Shown here piece by piece: positions 56,990 through 64,000 of a DNA stretch of 64,000 nt. The translations under genes and the position numbers were made by a program. Origin of the DNA: Bacteroidales bacterium. Lineage in GTDB: Bacteria; Bacteroidota; Bacteroidia; Bacteroidales; UBA932. The notes under the pieces are model-generated. The model searched no databases, was not told the DNA's origin, and saw only the letters and a list, made by a program, of their open reading frames with translations. Every line of letters starts with the position of its first letter. Positions within the stretch are counted from its first letter, which is position 1. The stretch spans positions 1 through 64,000 of the forward strand of contig JAMPAT010000017.1 of the NCBI GenBank assembly GCA_023667095.1. The letters run 5' to 3'.

Positions 56990-57487
56990 ATGGAAACAGG
57001 AAAGATGAAGACGGGAATCTCAATTGAAGATACTCTGAAAATTGCAATCGAAGCGCATCGCGGGCAGACCGACCTCGATGGAAAGCCTGTCATCCTGCAT
57101 CCGCTTGCAGTCGGGCTTATGGGCAGGAACGGGATTGAAATCAAGGCAGGGTTTCTCCATGATGTTGCAGAAGACTCAGACATTACACTTGGTGCTATGG
57201 AGGAAATGGGGGTTGACAGTGAAGTGATTTCCGTTTTGAGGCTTTTGACACATGATAAATCCTCCCTTGATTATTACGGATATGTAGACAGGATTATACA
57301 TTCAGGAAATACAGCTGCCATAAATGTAAAGCTGAACGACTTGAGGCATAATATCCAACGTGGCAGGGAATCGTACCGCAAGGCTTTGGAGGAAAAGGAT
57401 GAAGCCATGATGAAAAAGCTGGAAAGGATAAATGCCAAGCATTTGAAAGCATTGGAATTGTTTGAAAGACAAGGCTTTTACTGGTGA
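56990..57487 (+). CDS. Single-domain HD phosphohydrolase (SpoT/MESH1-like)
   Basis: A 165-residue cytosolic HD protein. The ordered motifs AHRGQTDLDGKPVILHPL (His23), FLHDVAED (His57-Asp58) and VKLNDLRHNIQRG match the hydrolase half of Rel/SpoT enzymes and the small alarmone hydrolases (MESH1). The expected reaction is hydrolysis of (p)ppGpp to GDP/GTP and pyrophosphate; other nucleotide substrates are possible. There is no synthetase domain. It ends 23 bases before the ATG of the WG-repeat gene and overlaps the frame's possible GTG start by 4 bases. Confidence 0.82.
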   Translation: METGKMKTGISIEDTLKIAIEAHRGQTDLDGKPVILHPLAVGLMGRNGIEIKAGFLHDVAEDSDITLGAMEEMGVDSEVISVLRLLTHDKSSLDYYGYVDRIIHSGNTAAINVKLNDLRHNIQRGRESYRKALEEKDEAMMKKLERINAKHLKALELFERQGFYW

Positions 57488-57510
57488 AAACATATGATAA
57501 CTGTCAGAAT

Positions 57511-58800
57511 ATGAAAACCAAAATTTGTAATCTATTGATAATTGTCTCTCTTGTGGGTGTATGCATATCTATTGGATATGGATTTTATGTCCATAGGTAT
57601 GCCGTCCATCACTGGGATGAACTGAATGAACATTTGACTGTGGTCAAGTATAGTGACGGCAGGTTAGGAATCAGGAACAATGAGACAGGTAAAGTGGTGG
57701 GATGTTTCGATGAAATAAAGTCACAGTACTGTGGACAGGATGCCTGTTCATTTGTTGTCGTAAGGGATAATTTGCGTGGCTATGTATCCGCTGTTACCGG
57801 TGAAGTGATATTTGAGCCCCAATTCCTCTATGCATGGGTGGATGATGGGGAAAGTAACCTGGCTGCATGTGTTGATACAGAACATAGGCTTGGTTTTGTC
57901 AATGTAAGGACAAAGGAGACCACAATACCTTTTCAATACGATTTTAATGACAGGAGCTTTGTTTCTTATATGGGGCCGGTCCTGGATTTTGTGTTCAGCA
58001 ATGGGCTTTGTATAGTTCCGGGTGCAGAGGGGAAAATAGGCCTTATAGACGTGTATGGCAATTCAGTCTTGCCGATACAGTATGAGGATATCATAAACTG
58101 GAGGGATATTGATACCCCTGAAATAATCCTTAAACGTAAGGCTGATGATGGAATGGGATTCCTTTATGGGGTCTGTGACAGGGACTTTAATCTGCTTGTT
58201 CCGTTTGAATTCAATTGCTTTACGAAAGTTTGGGATTATGACAGCCAGGGAGAAGTCCATCTGTATGGATATATCGTATCCAAAGCTGGAAAATATGGCC
58301 TGCTGGATTCGGCATTTAATGAACAGCTGCCGCTGAAATATGATTATATGGCTGTTACTGAACATGGTTCATATATAGCCTCCATGGATGGTAAATATGG
58401 AGTACTGGATAACAATCTTAAAATTATAGTGCCGTTTGAATATGAATTCATATATGAAGAAGATTCTTCTGAAGGCTATGTGGCTGAGAAAAACTATACT
58501 TCCAGACTATTTGACAAGACGGGAAATTTAATTAATGATTTCTATGTCAAGAACAGATATACGTATGACGTTGAATTGTGTGATTATGTTGCCATGAAGA
58601 GCCTGGAGGCTATACCGGAACCTTTTGGCGGTGGCGCATCTGCGTATGTCAAGTACGATTTCCACGGCAGTTGCGGTGTGGTGACAGGTACAAGGAGAGT
58701 CGTGATTCCTGCAAAATATGAGAATATAGAATATCTTGGACATGGCAACTTTGCATGTACAGTTGATGGCAATGTTTTTCTTGTTCACGATGACAAATAA
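57511..58800 (+). CDS. Membrane-anchored WG-repeat protein
   Basis: A 429-residue protein with an N-terminal TM (MKTKICNLLIIVSLVGVCIS). Six or more WG-type repeats follow, for example GKIGLIDVYGNSVLPIQYEDI, GKYGLLDSAFNEQLPLKYDYM and GKYGVLDNNLKIIVPFEYEFI. The WG (KWG) fold is common in Bacteroidetes surface or periplasmic proteins and is usually a binding scaffold. The start at ATG 57511 gives a clean anchor; a GTG at 57484 would overlap the upstream gene. Confidence 0.82.
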   Translation: MKTKICNLLIIVSLVGVCISIGYGFYVHRYAVHHWDELNEHLTVVKYSDGRLGIRNNETGKVVGCFDEIKSQYCGQDACSFVVVRDNLRGYVSAVTGEVIFEPQFLYAWVDDGESNLAACVDTEHRLGFVNVRTKETTIPFQYDFNDRSFVSYMGPVLDFVFSNGLCIVPGAEGKIGLIDVYGNSVLPIQYEDIINWRDIDTPEIILKRKADDGMGFLYGVCDRDFNLLVPFEFNCFTKVWDYDSQGEVHLYGYIVSKAGKYGLLDSAFNEQLPLKYDYMAVTEHGSYIASMDGKYGVLDNNLKIIVPFEYEFIYEEDSSEGYVAEKNYTSRLFDKTGNLINDFYVKNRYTYDVELCDYVAMKSLEAIPEPFGGGASAYVKYDFHGSCGVVTGTRRVVIPAKYENIEYLGHGNFACTVDGNVFLVHDDK

Positions 58801-59341
58801 AAATTTTATTGACATGGATGACGAAAAGACAATGACGGAAAAGGCGGTAACGGAAGAGAAATCAAAATGGGACCAGATAGGTGAGATGCCATTGAAAGAT
58901 GCCGTGAAGTTCTGCTGGAAATATATTCTTGACATGAAGCTGGAGACTGTCGGAATATGTGCATTCTCACTTATTTTATTGACAGGAATGGGATTTTTGC
59001 TCTATTATGGCCTGGTACCTGTGTGTAAACTTATATGGCACTGTATTTCGATGACTATAGGGATGCATGAATATGCATATCAGTATACCTTGTTTGACAG
59101 TGACTTGCTGTGCACTGTCCCGTTGGCTATCTTGATTGCGTCACTTGTCGGCTACTGTAGCCGGAAGCACAGGTTACTGAATACGATATGCTATTTTATT
59201 TTGCTGCAGGCCACTTTGGAGATTTGGGACTATCTACATCTTGAAATGCCTGGTTTCAGTGGAGTTCCTGGTGGTGTATGTTTTGCGATAATGTTTATTG
59301 TAATACCTTTGCTGCGATATATTGATAGCGATACGGAGTGA
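58790..59341 (+). CDS. Small membrane protein, unknown function
   Basis: A 183-residue protein with about four predicted TM segments in two pairs (around residues 50-85 and 100-175). A charged N-terminus (KTMTEKAVTEEKSKWDQIGE) precedes them. I do not recognise the family. It overlaps the WG gene by 11 bases if it starts at 58790; ATG 58814 is an alternative. It is in a co-directional run ending with the second phosphatase. Confidence 0.55.
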   Translation: MTNKNFIDMDDEKTMTEKAVTEEKSKWDQIGEMPLKDAVKFCWKYILDMKLETVGICAFSLILLTGMGFLLYYGLVPVCKLIWHCISMTIGMHEYAYQYTLFDSDLLCTVPLAILIASLVGYCSRKHRLLNTICYFILLQATLEIWDYLHLEMPGFSGVPGGVCFAIMFIVIPLLRYIDSDTE

Positions 59342-59363
59342 CGTAATTACAGCTGTAATGGAT

Positions 59364-59371
59364 TAAATTTG
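59364..59371 (+). promoter_or_regulatory. Possible -7 element for the second PP2C gene
   Basis: TAAATTTG fits TAnnTTTG but lies only 7 bases before the ATG at 59379, so any transcript would be nearly leaderless. It may be a coincidence. Confidence 0.3.
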
Positions 59372-59378
59372 TAGAAAG

Positions 59379-60140
59379 ATGGAATGCATGAAGTTCGGTG
59401 GAAAAACAGACGTAGGCAAGGTCCGCACAAATAATGAGGATGCCTTCATCGCACAGAATATATGGGATGAGAATCACATCCTGGCTGTTGCCATTGACGG
59501 TGTCGGGGGATATGAAGGTGGTGAAGTCGCATCTGGGATGGCAAAGAAATATATTGTCGAATATCTCGGGAACTATTCAGATGGAGAACGGCTTGAACTG
59601 TTGAAGCAAGCTGTTATCTATGCCAATAACAATATCTTTTCAGCCAGAAGGAATCTTCCGCAATATTCTGGTATGTGCTGTGTGCTTACGGCAATCCTTG
59701 TTGATCTCACCGGCCGGTGTGTGCATATGGCTCATGTCGGTGACACACGTCTTTACCAATATGCTGACGGTGAACTTGTGAAACTGTCACATGGCCATTC
59801 GCTTGTCGGCTATAGGGAGGAAATAGGTGAATTGACAGAAGATGAGGCTATGCATCATACGCATAGAAATGTCATAGAACGAAGTATCGGCTCCTCATAT
59901 CTTGATTGGGAACATTGTGACTATGTAGAAATAGCGACCTTTCCACTTAAACCACAATCCTTTCTTATGTTGTGCTCTGACGGCTTGTCTGATATGCTTA
60001 AGTCGTGTCAAATCAAGTCTGTGCTTGAGCAGAAATGTACAGTTGAGGAAACGGTTGAACGGTTGATTGCCGCAGCCAATGATGCAGGAGGAAAGGATAA
60101 TGTAACTGTCGTTTTGGTTGAGCTCAGTAGTGCCTGTTAG
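59379..60140 (+). CDS. Soluble PP2C-family Ser/Thr phosphatase, paralogue of the 50002 gene
   Basis: A 253-residue PP2C. All metal motifs are present: RTNNEDAF, AIDGVGGYEGG, HVGDTRLY, LMLCSDGLSDML and GGKDNVTVVLVEL. It is very similar to the domain at 50002 and ends where that protein's acidic linker and TM begin. The DNA in the first third is nearly identical to the first gene (for instance around 59490-59530 against 50112-50152). It is the last gene of the plus-strand cluster. It should dephosphorylate soluble partners, while the other acts at the membrane. Confidence 0.92.
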   Translation: MECMKFGGKTDVGKVRTNNEDAFIAQNIWDENHILAVAIDGVGGYEGGEVASGMAKKYIVEYLGNYSDGERLELLKQAVIYANNNIFSARRNLPQYSGMCCVLTAILVDLTGRCVHMAHVGDTRLYQYADGELVKLSHGHSLVGYREEIGELTEDEAMHHTHRNVIERSIGSSYLDWEHCDYVEIATFPLKPQSFLMLCSDGLSDMLKSCQIKSVLEQKCTVEETVERLIAAANDAGGKDNVTVVLVELSSAC

Positions 60141-60211
60141 TTTCCTCGTTTCCCTTTGGAAGTTGATGCCCCGTCCTGCCTGAATCTATGTGACGGCAGG
60201 ATGGAAGTATG

Positions 60212-60727
60212 TTACAGTGCCTCCACAAACCATGGCAGTTCTGGTATAGGAGGATTGTCAGTGAGATATTCATTGAACATCTTGTCCATTCTTATATCCT
60301 CTTCTCTGTCTTCTTCTGTTTTTTCGAATAGAAACAGGAGATTTATCCTTATTTCTTCGGGAAGAACGTCATTTGATGAATTGAGGCTTCTCCATATTTT
60401 TTCTGTGGAGAATATTTGTTGCACTTGTTCAAGTATTGCTATCATATCGCCTGCCATTTTTTCATTTCCATTGTCTCCAATGGTGAAGTGGCACAGGACG
60501 TACATGGCTTCCTGTGCAGGAAGTACTTCCTTTATTGCTGCCCGTATACTGTCAATGCAATTGCTGAATGTGCCTTGACATGAGATCGCGTATCTGAATG
60601 TCCCGTTTTCTCTCAATCGCTGCAAGTCTCTGTAGTCCTGCAGGAGCAACTGTTTCTGCAGGAAAATGTCTTCTGCCATTTTTTCAATGCTCCAGCGGTC
60701 TGTAATGATGGTCGTTTTCATAATCAT
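60212..60727 (-). CDS. Conserved-looking hypothetical protein, partner of a phosphoesterase
   Basis: A 171-residue protein I do not recognise. It is helical and charged, with a central CHFTIGDNGNEKMAGDMIAIL and an acidic Glu/Asp-rich stretch (EKTEEDREEDIRMDKMF). The start codon overlaps the 3' end of the metallophosphoesterase gene by 4 bases, so the two are translationally coupled and likely function together. Confidence 0.6.
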   Translation of the reverse strand: MIMKTTIITDRWSIEKMAEDIFLQKQLLLQDYRDLQRLRENGTFRYAISCQGTFSNCIDSIRAAIKEVLPAQEAMYVLCHFTIGDNGNEKMAGDMIAILEQVQQIFSTEKIWRSLNSSNDVLPEEIRINLLFLFEKTEEDREEDIRMDKMFNEYLTDNPPIPELPWFVEAL

Positions 60728-61359
60728 TGTTTTAGAATATCCGTTGTTCTGTCTATCTTTTGTACGTATGTGCTGAATGGCTCACCTACTGTCTTTTGCA
60801 ATGCAGCCTCATAAAGTGCGGAAAGGCTTACAAGACCTCCTGATTTATGTGCCAGTTCACCATCTATTCCTACATCGAATCTTAGTTCTCCGGACATTTG
60901 ATTGTATCTGTCAAGTTTTCCGTGACAATGTCCATGAAGCATGATGGATCCAAGGTTCCTGTTGTTCCAGTCAAGCATCGGGTAATGGCACAGTGTAAGG
61001 AGCATGGTCTCTTGCAGTTCCGGAAAGTTGGCCGGCTTGATGCTGATGTCCAGTATTTGTGCGACCTTTTCAAAATGTTCCTTATGGGCCTTTACAGAAT
61101 GGTCATGGTTGCCTGTGATGAGGAATTTGACTCCTGGCAGCTTTTCAAGCAGTTTCCTTGCTTCGCCACTTCTGTAAAAAGTAAGGTCTCCAATTATATA
61201 TACAATGTCTTTCTTGCAGATTTGTGAACACCAGAGCTCCATCAGCCATTCGTCATGTTTTGATATGTCCAGGTCGGTTGAATATGGACGCGATGGGACA
61301 TGCTGCAATATGTTTTTGTGTCCGAAATGTAGATCTGCTGTGAAAAATATGTTGTTCAT
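60724..61359 (-). CDS. Metallophosphoesterase (calcineurin-like)
   Basis: A 211-residue cytosolic phosphoesterase. Motifs in order: FFTADLHFGHKNI (metal Asp and His), VYIIGDLTF (GD), LITGNHDHS (GNHD), LTLCHYPML (H), and MLHGHCHGKL (GHxH). All five metal-ligand motifs are intact. The start (complement of 61357-61359) gives MNNIFFTADLHFGH; the upstream extension MNFLNVYLQKIS is less likely. This subgroup resembles uncharacterised phage-like or Bacteroidetes enzymes often labelled phosphohydrolase. The substrate is unknown. Confidence 0.88.
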   Translation of the reverse strand: MNNIFFTADLHFGHKNILQHVPSRPYSTDLDISKHDEWLMELWCSQICKKDIVYIIGDLTFYRSGEARKLLEKLPGVKFLITGNHDHSVKAHKEHFEKVAQILDISIKPANFPELQETMLLTLCHYPMLDWNNRNLGSIMLHGHCHGKLDRYNQMSGELRFDVGIDGELAHKSGGLVSLSALYEAALQKTVGEPFSTYVQKIDRTTDILKQ

Positions 61360-61371
61360 GCTGATTTTTTG

Positions 61372-61379
61372 CAAATATA
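61372..61379 (-). promoter_or_regulatory. Bacteroidetes -7 element for the phosphoesterase pair
   Basis: The complement reads TATATTTG, 13 bases before the ATG. Confidence 0.5.
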
Positions 61380-61402
61380 CATTTAAAAAATTCAAGTAGC
61401 AT

Positions 61403-62941
61403 CTATAGCCTCCTGACCACTTCCTCGAATTCGTCCTTGGAGCATTTCGCGTTGTTGCGCAGGCGTGTCCTGTAGGTGTAGACTGTGGCAGGGGAGCATT
61501 TGAGGAATGTGGCTATCTTGCCGCTCTGGGTTATGCCGATACGCATGGCGGCCAGTATACGCAACTCAGTTGTGAGGACATTTTCCTGAGGCTGTGACAA
61601 TTGGCAATCATCCTTAAGGAGTCTGTTTACCTTTCTGACGAAATCAGGGTAGATACCGAGGAATATCTCGTCGAAGATTCTGTAGAACCTGTCATACTCC
61701 GCGTACATTTCCTCCGGCGATTTCAGCTGTTTCATCATTGCGTCTACCCCTTCATTCTTGGCTGTCTGCCTTAGTTTGCTGCGTATGTCCCCAATCCGCT
61801 CCAGATATTCGATTGACAGGGACATATACCGGAATACGTAGCTGTCCTTTATCAGGTTTGAATCCTGCAGGGCCCTGTTGCTTGCCTGAAGCATCCTGTT
61901 GGCTTTCCTTGAATTTCGGAGCATTATGCACAGTATTATGCTCATGATTCCTATTATCCCTGACAGAGTCAATATGATTGCGTATATCATGTTCCTTTCC
62001 TGCCTTGCAGCATCTTCCATCACAAGATGTGCCTGGCTGGAGTTGAATATCCTTGAACTTATATTGCCTTCAATTATGTCTGTCATGTTCTGGTTGATGT
62101 ATCTCTGTGCCTTTTCAAGCATCCCTTCTTCATAGCACATCATTGCAAGGTCATATAGCGACAGGTAGTTCCTGTCCGGAGTCTTGAAATCATATTCTGC
62201 AGCCATGGCAAGCCACATCATTGCCTTTTCCCTGTCTCCGGTGTCTCCATAGATTGCAGCAAGGTTGTACGAGATGGAAGCTAATGTATGGTAGTCTGTC
62301 TGTGTGCTGTGCAGGTAATGGAATATTGCAATTGCATTTTCTGTCTCTCCTGTTTCCCTAAGATGTTGGGCCTTGTATCTCATACCCTCCATTGAGTCAG
62401 GGAATATGGATATGTACCTTGAACGTAGCCTGTCCAGCCTGTCAGAATACTCTGCCTTTTCCTTGTCAGGGATATTGAGCCTTGACAGATTATAATATAC
62501 GGATATCCCGGTAGCAAGATACTCTTTCAGCACTTCTGGCATGTAAATGACACTGGTGTCTGCAGAACTGAACTTCCTGTATGCTGTCCATATGTCGCAC
62601 ATCGTCAGGCGCATACGTACTTCGGCAAGGCCTGTAAGGCATTTTTCCCTGTCTGTTGACGCATATTCCTGCATAAGCCTGAGATATCTTGATGATGAGT
62701 CTGACTGCCAGTGCATGTATGCCATATGCATGCTGTCCGCCATTTCCCAGAGTGAGTCTTTTCCTGCCTTTTCAAATCTTTCCCTCAACAGGCCTGTCTG
62801 TTCCATGAATGCATTTCTCCAGACATGGCTGCTGTCTATTGTCCTGTCCAATGATTCCAGTGCGTCCTTTGTCGCATTTCCTGTACATGATGTGACAGTC
62901 AGGATTGCAGCTGTAAGTAATAATATGTAGCGTCTTGACAT
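61403..62941 (-). CDS. DUF6377-like transmembrane transcriptional regulator
   Basis: A 512-residue protein. The N-terminal lipoprotein-like signal (LTAAILTVTSC) leads to a periplasmic helical region with TPR-like units (about 30-300, for example AAIYGDTGDREKAMMWL). A TM is at about 308-330. A cytoplasmic helical region follows (NRMLQASNRALQDSN, then about 380-440), and a C-terminal winged-helix/LuxR-like part has FLKCSPATVYTYRTRLRNNAK as recognition helix. This is the Bacteroidetes DUF6377 layout. It is divergent from a GH89 gene and is its likely regulator. Confidence 0.85.
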   Translation of the reverse strand: MSRRYILLLTAAILTVTSCTGNATKDALESLDRTIDSSHVWRNAFMEQTGLLRERFEKAGKDSLWEMADSMHMAYMHWQSDSSSRYLRLMQEYASTDREKCLTGLAEVRMRLTMCDIWTAYRKFSSADTSVIYMPEVLKEYLATGISVYYNLSRLNIPDKEKAEYSDRLDRLRSRYISIFPDSMEGMRYKAQHLRETGETENAIAIFHYLHSTQTDYHTLASISYNLAAIYGDTGDREKAMMWLAMAAEYDFKTPDRNYLSLYDLAMMCYEEGMLEKAQRYINQNMTDIIEGNISSRIFNSSQAHLVMEDAARQERNMIYAIILTLSGIIGIMSIILCIMLRNSRKANRMLQASNRALQDSNLIKDSYVFRYMSLSIEYLERIGDIRSKLRQTAKNEGVDAMMKQLKSPEEMYAEYDRFYRIFDEIFLGIYPDFVRKVNRLLKDDCQLSQPQENVLTTELRILAAMRIGITQSGKIATFLKCSPATVYTYRTRLRNNAKCSKDEFEEVVRRL

Positions 62942-63298
62942 ATTCTCCTGTTTTCTCGTTGTCTTTATGCCTGTCCTGGCGGGCCAGTCTCAGTATCCGT
63001 TTCACAAATGCGTTACATAGTTAACGAAAATATGGATTCATTCCAAATCTGCCAGTCCCCGAAGCAGTGCAGGGTGTCTATATTGACGTCTGAAAAATCT
63101 TGACTGGAGGCTTATAGATGATAAAATCAATCGTTGTTCTACACACCTCTATTGCCTTTTTTGAAAGATTTATATGAATTTTACTCTATATTCATTAAAA
63201 ATCTTTGTGCCGGGCCTTGCAAGAGTGGTAACTTTGCAGAAAAGTATTGGACCTGTCATGTTTTTCAACCATTGGTGCAATGCTGGATATTTTGTTAT
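62942..63298. other. Divergent intergenic region between regulator and GH89 gene
   Basis: This is 357 bp with a plus-strand TAACTTTG at 63229-63236 and TTTG at 63204-63207, 21 bases upstream, a plausible GH89 promoter. The rest holds no hairpin or gene I can support. Confidence 0.5.
63229..63236 (+). promoter_or_regulatory. Bacteroidetes -7 element for the GH89 gene
   Basis: TAACTTTG (TAnnTTTG), 63 bases before the ATG. A TTTG lies 21 bases upstream. Confidence 0.5.
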
Positions 63299-64000
63299 AT
63301 GAAAAGGTTAAAGCAACTTGTGTGTGCCCTGGTTTCCGGAATCATGTTTTCCGGCTGTGGCACTGATGCTGCCTCGCAGGCAGAAAAAGTGATTGAAAGG
63401 ACATTCGGAAAAATGCCCGGAAATGTACGGATTGTTGTAAATGGTTCTCCGGATTCTACAGACACATACACATTGTCGGTATCCGGTGGAGTCCTTACTG
63501 TGTCAGGAAACAGTACTGTCTCCGTATGCAAGGGATTCCATGACTATATCCTGGAGAACGGATACGGAGTGGCGACATGGACAGGCAACCGCCTGGAACT
63601 TCCGGAAGAGCTTCCTGATATGGAAATTGTCAGGAAAGTATCTCCATTCAAGGGACATCTGTACCAGAATGTGTGCACATTCGGATACACTTCCCCTTTC
63701 TGGGGATGGAAGGAATGGGAGCGCGAAATAGACTGGATGGCACTGCATGGCTTTGACATGCCGCTTGCCCCGATAGCAGGGGAGGCGATACTGGCACGGG
63801 TGTGGAAGGAAATCGGGCTTTCCCAGGAGGAGATCGATGCCTATTTTACCGGGCCTGCACATTTCCCGTGGATGAGGATGGGAAACATGACTGCTGTTGA
63901 CGGTGGTATGTCCCAGGAGTGGCATCGGCAGCAGATAGAGCTGCAGCACAGGATAAACGACCGTATGCTTGCATTGGGGATGACTCCTGTGTACCAGGGA
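63299..64000 (+). CDS. Alpha-N-acetylglucosaminidase, GH89 (5' part, cut by the right edge)
   Basis: The first 234 codons of an exported NAGLU-family glycosidase. The N-terminal lipoprotein signal ends at MFSGC. A family N-terminal domain follows, then NVCTFGYTSPFWGWKEWERE, IDWMALHGFDMPLAPIAGEA, and FTGPAHFPWMRMGNM, which are hallmark segments of GH89 (human NAGLU has the same WxWxxWEREIDWMALxGIN order). The ATG at 63299 keeps the frame exactly to the window's last base. The enzyme removes terminal alpha-GlcNAc from host glycans. The catalytic Glu pair is beyond the edge. Confidence 0.9.
   Translation, partial: MKRLKQLVCALVSGIMFSGCGTDAASQAEKVIERTFGKMPGNVRIVVNGSPDSTDTYTLSVSGGVLTVSGNSTVSVCKGFHDYILENGYGVATWTGNRLELPEELPDMEIVRKVSPFKGHLYQNVCTFGYTSPFWGWKEWEREIDWMALHGFDMPLAPIAGEAILARVWKEIGLSQEEIDAYFTGPAHFPWMRMGNMTAVDGGMSQEWHRQQIELQHRINDRMLALGMTPVYQG

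Overview
The window reads as a Bacteroidales chromosome segment of moderate GC. Promoters follow the Bacteroidetes pattern (TAnnTTTG, sometimes with an upstream TTG about 19 bp away) and no consistent Shine-Dalgarno sequences are evident. The gene set also fits: a serine palmitoyltransferase operon for sphingolipids, a DUF6377-type membrane regulator beside a GH89 glycosidase, a TPR/beta-barrel envelope pair, and a nucleoside diphosphate kinase of the Bacteroides type. The genus cannot be fixed from the sequence alone.

Region by region. 1-5.2 kb: edge of an IS982-like transposase, glnS, a sugar-porter MFS gene, an intergenic block of palindromic repeats, and a secreted SGNH hydrolase. 5.2-11.2 kb: a co-directional run of a two-TM HAMP-like protein, TrkH, a RecD-like helicase and a DPP IV-type peptidase. 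11.2-17.2 kb: a THUMP-like methyltransferase, phosphoglucomutase, ndk, an FlK-like thioesterase and a secreted CMD-cupin fusion. 17.2-20.5 kb: lrgAB, then a degraded stretch with an intact thioredoxin-like lipoprotein, a lipoprotein of unknown function, and fragments of DUF1016 nuclease and ProX/YbaK genes. 20.5-30.2 kb: RluA-type pseudouridine synthase, K+/H+ antiporter, nth, an FtsE-like ATPase, a 1000-residue TPR protein and an outer-membrane barrel. 30.2-40.1 kb: gyrB; spt, SDR reductase and a 7TM-HD phosphohydrolase; tig; clpP; clpX with a highly structured leader. 

41.0-60.1 kb is the most unusual part. It is a uniformly plus-strand block that begins with a promoter and a terminator/antiterminator-like structured leader. 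It then encodes a single-chain SEDS glycosyltransferase plus class B penicillin-binding protein, a TPR/DUF1566-like protein, a transmembrane Ser/Thr kinase with altered catalytic motifs, two FHA or FHA-like proteins, a transmembrane PP2C phosphatase, a TPR/barrel protein, and an HExxH membrane peptidase. These are followed by a seven-cysteine peptide with a SPASM radical-SAM enzyme and a GNAT acetyltransferase, a miniature Hsp70-like protein, a lipoprotein, a SpoT/MESH1-like HD protein, a WG-repeat protein, a small membrane protein and a second, soluble PP2C. The first half resembles in content the actinobacterial pknB/pstP/fha/rodA/pbpA cluster. My inference is a phosphorylation-controlled peptidoglycan synthase with an attached ribosomal-peptide (RiPP) module.

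60.1-64 kb: a metallophosphoesterase pair on the minus strand, a DUF6377-like regulator, and the start of a GH89 alpha-N-acetylglucosaminidase cut by the right edge. No tRNA, rRNA or CRISPR array was seen.
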